Program-made: the position numbers and the translations under genes
Notes under the pieces: generated by a model
The model's input: the letters and a program-made list of their open reading frames with translations, nothing else
Databases searched by the model: none
Told to the model about the DNA's origin: nothing
Origin: CAZDHT01 sp964505325
GTDB lineage: Bacteria; Planctomycetota; PUPC01
Assembly: GCA_964505325.1 (NCBI GenBank)
Contig: CAZDHT010000145.1
Coordinates: forward strand, 1 to 13,252
Direction: 5' to 3'
Length of the DNA stretch: 13,252 nt
Shown here: positions 6,279 through 10,833 of the stretch, piece after piece
How the letters are laid out: the number at the start of each line of letters is the position of its first letter
Position numbering within the stretch: the first letter of the stretch is position 1

Positions 6279-6842
6279 CTACTTGCCCGGAGGCGGTTTG
6301 GCGGGTGGCGGCGGTTTCACATCGTCGTCTGCAAGGTCCACCGCAAATATTCCGAAGATGAAGTCGACCGCTTCCAGGGGGCTGACCCCAAGGTGGACGC
6401 CCGCCAGGAGCGTCAGACCGGCCTCGATGTCCAGCATGCTTCCCCAGGACGAGCGCGGTCTGTCCGCCCACTTCTTCTGGTCGGCGGTCTCGGAGGGGGC
6501 CTCGCCGGGGGGCGGGGGCGGCTCCCACAGCCAGCTCGCGTCGGTCAGCTCGACGTCCGAGGTCCCTGGGAACGGGATGATTGCCCCTGTGCTGCGTTGG
6601 CCGACGCCGACCCGGCGACCGTCCATGACAAACCCGCGGGACTTCGAGAACCCCCAGCCCAGGTTGAGCAGGTCGGTCAGCTTGACGTGGGCCTCAACGC
6701 CCATGCCGAACGTCAGCTCGACCTGGACGACGTCCGCCAGGTCGTTGAGCCGGTTGCCGAAGTAATACGACCTGGTCGCGCATCCGGCGGCGCCGAGCGC
6801 CAACACCACCACGGCCAGCCAAGCTACAGTCCTTTGCCTCAT
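6279..6842 (-). CDS. Putative outer-membrane lipoprotein of unknown function
   Basis: This is a 187-aa exported protein. The start at 6842 has GGAGG 8 nt upstream and begins a lipoprotein signal: MRQRTVAWLAVVVLALGAAGC, with the lipobox GAAGC giving Cys21. The mature part starts ATRSYYFGNRLNDLADVVQV and has repeated amphipathic strand-like segments (VELTFGMGVEAHVKLTDLLNLGWGFSKSRGFVMDGRRVGVG). A Pro/Glu linker (WEPPPPPGEAPSE) follows, then a second hydrophobic stretch (MLDIEAGLTLLAGVHLGVSPLEAVDFIFGIFAVDLA), ending in a Pro-rich tail (PPPPAKPPPGK). The pattern is one I associate with small conserved lipoproteins of unknown role in PVC-type bacteria. The gene lies 30 bp after tRNA-Arg on the same strand, with no promoter visible between them, and probably shares its transcript. 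The C-terminal tail approaches the convergent phosphatase gene, leaving no space for a terminator. Confidence 0.75.
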   Translation of the reverse strand: MRQRTVAWLAVVVLALGAAGCATRSYYFGNRLNDLADVVQVELTFGMGVEAHVKLTDLLNLGWGFSKSRGFVMDGRRVGVGQRSTGAIIPFPGTSDVELTDASWLWEPPPPPGEAPSETADQKKWADRPRSSWGSMLDIEAGLTLLAGVHLGVSPLEAVDFIFGIFAVDLADDDVKPPPPAKPPPGK

Positions 6843-6872
6843 CGCAATGTCCTCCATGGCGGAAATAGCAGA

Positions 6873-6949
6873 TGGCACGCCTGGCAGGACTCGAACCTGC
6901 AATCCTCGGCTCCGGAGGCCGATGCTCTATCCAATTGAGCCACAGGCGC
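6873..6949 (-). tRNA. tRNA-Arg(CCG)
   Basis: A full 77-nt cloverleaf is readable on the minus strand. The acceptor GCGCCTG pairs with CAGGCGT (one G-U), with discriminator G and an encoded CCA. The D arm is GCTC/GAGC. The anticodon stem is TCGGC/GCCGA with the loop CTCCGGA, giving anticodon CCG for the CGG arginine codon. The T arm is GCAGG/CCTGC with the loop TTCGAGT. A promoter lies 14 nt upstream. Confidence 0.97.
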
Positions 6950-6963
6950 GTCGAACCAGTGGA

Positions 6964-6992
6964 ATCGTAACACACCGGATGACCTTTGGCAA
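6964..6992 (-). promoter_or_regulatory. Promoter of tRNA-Arg (and probably the lipoprotein)
   Basis: On the minus strand, TTGCCA (6992-6987) and TACGAT (6969-6964) are 17 bp apart. Transcription would start about 7-8 nt before the mature tRNA 5' end at 6949. The -10 hexamer is the same as in the proB promoter. Confidence 0.65.
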
Positions 6993-7023
6993 CATCCCTC
7001 TCGAAAGAACGCCGGGGTCCGCG

Positions 7024-7290
7024 TCACTCATTCTTGTCGTCGGGCAGTTTCTTTATCCCGATGGTTTCGGCGATCTCGTGGAACTCGTCGCGGTTGATCT
7101 CCTCCAGCCGCTTGTCGCGCTTGTCGAGTTCCTCGTTGAAGCGGATGGCCTTGTCCTGCATCTCCTCATGGGTTTCCTGGGAGCCGCCGAACAGGCGGAA
7201 GTTCGGTCCCTTGGTGTAGCGGACATGCCCATCCGTGTTGTCCAAGCCGAAACCGACAAGTAACGCTCTTACATCACGCCGTCCCTGCAC
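7024..7290 (-). CDS. 88-residue conserved-type hypothetical protein
   Basis: The function of this protein is unknown. The start is a GTG at 7290, chosen because AGGAG lies 8 nt upstream. The nearby ATG in another frame gives only 9 codons. The protein is soluble and charged: MQGRRDVRALLVGFGLDNTD, then GHVRYTKGPNFRLFGGSQET, then a helical region HEEMQDKAIRFNEELDKRDKRLEEINRDEFHEIAETIG. I associate the combination of a GLDN-DGH-R-T-GPNF-L-GGS turn segment with a trailing E/K-rich helix with a recurrent small hypothetical protein in Planctomycetota and related phyla, but I cannot name a characterised member. It has its own promoter, divergent from asd, and is followed on the same strand by tRNA-Arg. 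No membrane segment, signal peptide or Cys/His metal motif is seen. Confidence 0.72.
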   Translation of the reverse strand: MQGRRDVRALLVGFGLDNTDGHVRYTKGPNFRLFGGSQETHEEMQDKAIRFNEELDKRDKRLEEINRDEFHEIAETIGIKKLPDDKNE

Positions 7291-7347
7291 GAAATCATCT
7301 CCTGTTGGCTCTGCCCTGGCCGTGCAACTGGCTGAAGTGTCACAGTG

Positions 7348-7375
7348 ATTCTAGCACATACAACTGGGGCGTCAA
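7348..7375 (-). promoter_or_regulatory. Promoter of the 88-residue hypothetical gene
   Basis: On the minus strand, TTGACG (7375-7370) and TAGAAT (7353-7348) are separated by 16 bp. The -10 is preceded by TG one base upstream (TGCTAGAAT), an extended -10. The predicted start near 7341 leaves a leader of about 50 nt to the GTG. Confidence 0.65.
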
Positions 7376-7381
7376 AATATA

Positions 7382-7410
7382 TTTTCCCTTCCGGCATCGT
7401 CTGATATAAT
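7382..7410 (+). promoter_or_regulatory. Promoter of asd
   Basis: A perfect TATAAT (7405-7410) with TG one base upstream (TGATATAAT) forms an extended -10. The -35 position 17 bp upstream is only TTTTCC (7382-7387). An AT-rich block at 7373-7385 precedes it. It lies back to back with the minus-strand promoter at 7348-7375. Confidence 0.65.
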
Positions 7411-7452
7411 CTGAGCTTCATCCGCAACCTGTAGAAGGAGGCTATCGGCGGC

Positions 7453-8472
7453 ATGGGCAAGAAGTACAAAGTGGCGGTTGTCGGCATCGGCATGGTCGGC
7501 AAGGAGATGCTCAAGGTACTGCACCAGCGGGCCTTTCCGGCGGGCGAGATCCGCGTGCTGGCCACCCATGCTCGCGTGGAGACTATCGACGGGCGGGACT
7601 ACGAGGTGGTGGCCGCATCGCCGGATGCGTTCGAGGGCGTCGATATCGCCCTGTTTGCCGGCACCGAGGGCGCCCGAGGGGCCTCGCGGGAGTTCGGATG
7701 GCTGGCCGTCGAGAAAGGCGCGCTGGTCGTGGACAACGGCGGTGACTTCCGTATGGACCCTCGCGTCCCGCTGATCGTACCCGAGGCGAACGCGGAGGCC
7801 ATGCGCGAGCACCAGGGCTTCATTGCCAACCCGAACTGCTCGACCATCCAGATGGTGGTAGCGCTTGGCCCCCTGCACAAGGAAGCCGGGCTGAAACGCG
7901 TCGTCGTGGCGACGTACCAGGCCGTGTCGGGCACCGGCCGCGCCGCGGTCGCGGAGCTCGAGCTCGGCGTCCGATCCAGCATCGACGGAACTGAGTTCGC
8001 GCCCGAGGTCTATCCGCATCCGATCCCGTTCAACGTGCTGCCCCAGATCGGGAGCCTCAGCCAGGAATTCCCCGGCTACTACACCGAGGAGGCCAAGATG
8101 GTGCTCGAGACGCGGAAGATCATGGGGCTGCCCGACCTCCCGGTGTCGGCGACGTGCGTCCGCGTGCCGGTTTACAATGGTCACTCCGAGGCGGTAAACG
8201 TTGAGTTCGAGCGCCCGATCAGCGCCGGCCGCGCCCGCGAGGTGCTCGACGCGGCGCCGGGCGTGGTGGTCATGGACGACCCCGCGTCGTCCGTCTACCC
8301 GCTGCCCGCCCAGGCGAGCGGAGAAGATCCGGTCTACGTGGGCCGCATCCGTGAAGATCGGTCTGTGCCGCACGGCCTCGACCTGTGGGTGGTCAGCGAC
8401 AACATACGCAAGGGCGCCGCGCTCAACGCGGTCCAGATCGCCGAGGCAGCGGTCGAGATGGGACTGGTGTGA
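7453..8472 (+). CDS. asd: Aspartate-semialdehyde dehydrogenase
   Basis: This 339-aa cytoplasmic enzyme reduces L-aspartyl-4-phosphate to aspartate semialdehyde with NADPH, the branch point to lysine/diaminopimelate, methionine and threonine. An AAGGAGG lies 11 nt before the ATG, slightly far. The N-terminal nucleotide-binding loop reads VAVVGIGMVGKEM (Gly11, Gly13, Gly16), where most members have GATGxVG, so it is one residue shorter. The catalytic motif is ANPNCSTIQM with Cys129. Then come VVATYQAVSGTG, RVPVYNGHSEAVNVEF with the active-site His, and the C-terminal signature VGRIREDRSVPHGLDLWVVSDNIRKGAALNAVQIAE. Length is normal. It has its own promoter at 7382-7410. cca follows after 84 bp that are mostly filled by a repeat. 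The odd glycine loop does not disturb the rest of the fold, so I call it functional. Confidence 0.95.
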   Translation: MGKKYKVAVVGIGMVGKEMLKVLHQRAFPAGEIRVLATHARVETIDGRDYEVVAASPDAFEGVDIALFAGTEGARGASREFGWLAVEKGALVVDNGGDFRMDPRVPLIVPEANAEAMREHQGFIANPNCSTIQMVVALGPLHKEAGLKRVVVATYQAVSGTGRAAVAELELGVRSSIDGTEFAPEVYPHPIPFNVLPQIGSLSQEFPGYYTEEAKMVLETRKIMGLPDLPVSATCVRVPVYNGHSEAVNVEFERPISAGRAREVLDAAPGVVVMDDPASSVYPLPAQASGEDPVYVGRIREDRSVPHGLDLWVVSDNIRKGAALNAVQIAEAAVEMGLV

Positions 8473-8482
8473 GCGGCATTCA

Positions 8483-8546
8483 CCACGGATGAACACGGAT
8501 AGACACGGATACGATCCGCTATCAGTGTTCATCCGTGTATCCGTGG
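8483..8546. repeat. CACGGAT-type inverted/tandem intergenic repeat
   Basis: The left arm holds three consecutive 10-bp units ending in CACGGAT (8481-8510). The right arm holds two ATCCGTG units (8531-8546). CCACGGAT (8483-8490) pairs with ATCCGTGG (8539-8546), and ACACGGAT (8493-8500) pairs with ATCCGTGT (8531-8538). This gives a 16-bp stem with a GA bulge. The element fills most of the asd-cca gap. Similar ATCCGTGTTCATCCGTGG-type repeats recur between genes in many environmental genomes, which is recall; only one copy is in this window. Confidence 0.7.
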
Positions 8547-8556
8547 CGAGTCGAAC

Positions 8557-9888
8557 ATGTCACTTCGCACGTCAGCAGAGAAAATCGTTCGGGCGCTCCG
8601 CGACGCGGGCCACGAGGCGTACTTCGTCGGCGGGTGCGTACGCGACGTACTGCTGGGCGTCGAGCCGCACGACTACGATATCACCACCGCCGCCCGCCCC
8701 GAGGACGTCCGGACGCTGTTCGAGCGGGTGATCGAAGTCGGTGCGCAGTTCGGTGTGTCGAGGGTCCGCGTTGCCGGCGACTGGTTCGAAGTCGCCGCGT
8801 TCCGGACCGACCTGGGCTACAGCGACGGCCGCCGGCCCGACGCTGTCGAGTTCACCGACGCACGCGGCGACGTCGAACGCCGCGACTTCACGATCAACGG
8901 CCTGCTGTATGACCCGCTAGAAGACAAGCTGATCGATTACGTTGGCGGCCGCGATGACATCCGGCGCAAACTCGTCCGGTGCATCGGCGACCCGGCGGCC
9001 CGCTTCGACCAGGACAAGCTCCGCCTGCTGCGAGCCGTTCGATTCGCCGCCCGCCTCGGCTACGAAATCGAGCCCGAGACGCTCCGCGCCATCACAGACA
9101 GGGCCGATACGATCAGCGTGGTCAGCGCTGAGCGGATCGGCGCCGAGCTGCTCAACATCTTCACCGGCGACCACGCCGACCGCGCCCTTCAACTCCTTGA
9201 AGACACGGGCCTCCTCAAACACGTGCTGCCCGAGGTCGCCGCGATGAAGGGGGTCGACCAACCCGAACGGTTCCACCCCGAGGGCGACGTGTTCCAGCAC
9301 ACCGCGCTGATGCTGGGCATGATGGAGGCGCCCGATCCCGAGCTCGCCCTTGCCGTGCTGCTCCACGACGTGGGCAAGCCGGACACGTATGAGGAGGCGG
9401 ATCGCATTCGCTTCAACGAGCACGCAAAGGTGGGGGCGGAACTGGCCGCGAAGGTCTGCCGGCGGCTGCGAATGCCCAAGGGCGTGGTCGACGGCGTCGT
9501 GGCGCTGGTCGCCACGCACATGCATTTCCTCGACGTGCGGAACATGCGCGAAAGCCGCCTGAAGCGATTCATGCGCGAGCCGTACTTCGAGGACGCCCTG
9601 GAGCTCCACCGGCTCGATTGCCTGGCCAGCCACGGCGACCTCAGCACATGGCAGTTCTGCAAGGAGCGGTTTGATGCGCTGGAGCCGGAAAAGACCCACC
9701 CGCCCCGGCTCATTACCGGGCACGACCTGATCGAGATGGGCTACCCGCCAGGGCCGCGGTTCAAGGAGATACTGGACGCCGTCGAGGACGCCCAGCTCGA
9801 AGGCACGGTCACCACTCGCGAGCAGGCCGTCGCCCTGGCACGCCGGCAGTTTCCCAGGACGCCGGCTGACGTGGACCGGGAGGATTGA
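8557..9888 (+). CDS. cca: CCA-adding / poly(A) polymerase family nucleotidyltransferase with HD domain
   Basis: This is a 443-aa class II tRNA nucleotidyltransferase-type enzyme, which adds or repairs the 3' CCA of tRNA. The motifs are in order. The catalytic loop is FVGGCVRD (residues 23-30). The metal-binding DYD is Asp39/Asp41, in HDYDITT. RRDFTINGL lies at 108-116. The nucleotide-selecting RFDQDKLRLLRAVRFAARLGYE runs from about 149. An HD phosphohydrolase domain follows, with VFQHT and LLHDVGKP (His270, Asp271). No start codon occurs between the upstream in-frame TAG (8500-8502) and ATG 8557, and the motifs begin at residue 23, so this start is firm although no Shine-Dalgarno is visible. 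The nearby tRNA gene encodes its own CCA, so a repair role, an A-adding role or poly(A) polymerase activity are all possible. A membrane-protein gene follows after 4 bp. Confidence 0.92.
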   Translation: MSLRTSAEKIVRALRDAGHEAYFVGGCVRDVLLGVEPHDYDITTAARPEDVRTLFERVIEVGAQFGVSRVRVAGDWFEVAAFRTDLGYSDGRRPDAVEFTDARGDVERRDFTINGLLYDPLEDKLIDYVGGRDDIRRKLVRCIGDPAARFDQDKLRLLRAVRFAARLGYEIEPETLRAITDRADTISVVSAERIGAELLNIFTGDHADRALQLLEDTGLLKHVLPEVAAMKGVDQPERFHPEGDVFQHTALMLGMMEAPDPELALAVLLHDVGKPDTYEEADRIRFNEHAKVGAELAAKVCRRLRMPKGVVDGVVALVATHMHFLDVRNMRESRLKRFMREPYFEDALELHRLDCLASHGDLSTWQFCKERFDALEPEKTHPPRLITGHDLIEMGYPPGPRFKEILDAVEDAQLEGTVTTREQAVALARRQFPRTPADVDRED

Positions 9889-9892
9889 CCGT

Positions 9893-10135
9893 ATGCGATA
9901 TGTTATAGCGTGCGTGGTCGCCGCCGCGCTCATCGCCGCCCTCATCCTGTTCAGCTTCGGCATGGCCCGGCAGGCCCGTACCTGGGAAGAGCAGAACGCC
10001 ACGCTTACCGGCGCGCAGGTCGTACTGCTTCGCGCCGCGTCGGCCATCCGCGCGTACTGGTGGCTGATCTTTCCCGGCATCCTGCTTGCCGCCCTCGGAC
10101 TCGCCGGCTTCTTGCCCGGATGGCCGAACGCATGA
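9893..10135 (+). CDS. 80-aa two-helix membrane protein of unknown function
   Basis: I do not recognise a characterised family. It starts 4 bp after the cca stop, and its TGA (10133-10135) overlaps the ATG of tag (10132-10134), so it is very likely translated in the same operon. Two membrane helices are plain: residues about 3-24 (YVIACVVAAALIAALILFSF) and about 56-76 (YWWLIFPGILLAALGLAGFL). A short amphipathic loop lies between them (MARQARTWEEQNATLTGAQVVLLRAASAIRA). The second half, with an ALTxxLLxxSDxLRxYWWLI-like shape, recalls a segment of GspF-type pilus assembly platform proteins. That may be chance, since such tryptophan-rich membrane entry motifs are common. It has no Cys or catalytic motif. 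A role linked to its neighbours is not evident. Confidence 0.68.
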   Translation: MRYVIACVVAAALIAALILFSFGMARQARTWEEQNATLTGAQVVLLRAASAIRAYWWLIFPGILLAALGLAGFLPGWPNA

Positions 10136-10713
10136 GCGCCCCGCCCTCCCCCACCGAGCGGCCACGCTGCGCCTGGGCCAACGCCCATCCGCTCTATGCC
10201 GAGTACCACGACCGTGAATGGGGCGTGCCCGTGCACGACGACCGCACCTGGTTCGAGTTCCTCGCGCTCGAAGGCTTCCAGGCCGGCCTGAGCTGGCTGA
10301 CCATCCTGAGGAAGCGCGAGAACTTCCGCAGGGCGTTCGGCAACTTCGATCCCGCAAAGGTCGCCCGCTACACGAAACGCGACGTGAACCGCTTGCTCCG
10401 AGACAAGGGCATCATTCGCAACCGCCTGAAGATCGAGGCCGTGGTCAGCAACGCCCGAGCCTTTCTGGCGGTGCAGCAGGAGTTCGGCAGCTTCGACGTG
10501 TACATCTGGCGGTTCACCGGCGGGAAGACACTGCGACGGAAACGCCGCGCCCGAACCTGGGCGGAACTCCCCACGCAGTCTCCCGAATCCCGAGCAATGA
10601 GCAAAGATCTCAAGCGGCGCGGGTTCCGCTTCGTCGGCCCCACCATCTGCTACGCCCACATGCAGGCCTGCGGGATGGTCGACGACCATCTCGCCGGGTG
10701 CTTCCGCGCGTAA
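10132..10713 (+). CDS. tag: DNA-3-methyladenine glycosylase I
   Basis: This 193-aa base-excision repair enzyme removes 3-methyladenine from alkylated DNA. The ATG at 10132 overlaps the previous stop (ATGA), and the first motif begins at residue 12, so the longer upstream frame is not needed. The family signature is complete: RCAW (Cys13), LYAEYHDREWGVP (His26), LEGFQAGLSWLTILRKRE (Glu47 as the conserved catalytic-site Glu, Trp55 in the base pocket), FDPAKVARY, GIIRNRLKIEAVVSNARAFL and the C-terminal FVGPTICYAHMQACGMVDDHLAGC. The zinc-snap ligands Cys13, His26, His186 and Cys190 are all present. Length is near that of E. coli Tag (187). It is the last gene of the cca-membrane protein-tag group. 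No adaptive-response regulator is nearby. Confidence 0.95.
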   Translation: MSAPPSPTERPRCAWANAHPLYAEYHDREWGVPVHDDRTWFEFLALEGFQAGLSWLTILRKRENFRRAFGNFDPAKVARYTKRDVNRLLRDKGIIRNRLKIEAVVSNARAFLAVQQEFGSFDVYIWRFTGGKTLRRKRRARTWAELPTQSPESRAMSKDLKRRGFRFVGPTICYAHMQACGMVDDHLAGCFRA

Positions 10714-10725
10714 GGTGTGACGTCC

Positions 10726-10768
10726 TTGACAGTTTCATGCTACTGTTCGGCGCCGCCCACGGTATAAT
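10726..10768 (+). promoter_or_regulatory. Probable promoter region of the PcRGLX/YetA-like gene
   Basis: A perfect TATAAT (10763-10768) lies 66 bp before the ATG at 10834, and a perfect TTGACA lies at 10726-10731. They are 31 bp apart, too far to form one sigma70 promoter. The hexamer 17 bp before the TATAAT is CTACTG (10740-10745), a poor -35. The TATAAT may therefore depend on an activator. Confidence 0.4.
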
Positions 10769-10833
10769 CCAGGCTCTAAGACAGGATATCCCGGCCGAGA
10801 GAAACGTGCGGTTTTGATGTGAGGATTCGACCG

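Noticed and set aside
7372..8532. A 386-codon minus-strand frame over asd
   Set aside because: It overlaps the unambiguous asd gene and two promoter regions, with an Arg/His/Asp-rich composition typical of antisense frames.
8481..8546. Possible CRISPR repeats
   Set aside because: The units are 10 bp with no unique spacers, and part of the array is inverted. This is a hairpin-type intergenic repeat.
8917..10689. A 590-codon open frame on the minus strand opposite cca and tag
   Set aside because: It runs antisense to two genes with complete family motifs. The translation is His/Arg/Gly/Ala-rich with no recognisable domain. Long antisense frames are expected when third codon positions are nearly all G or C.
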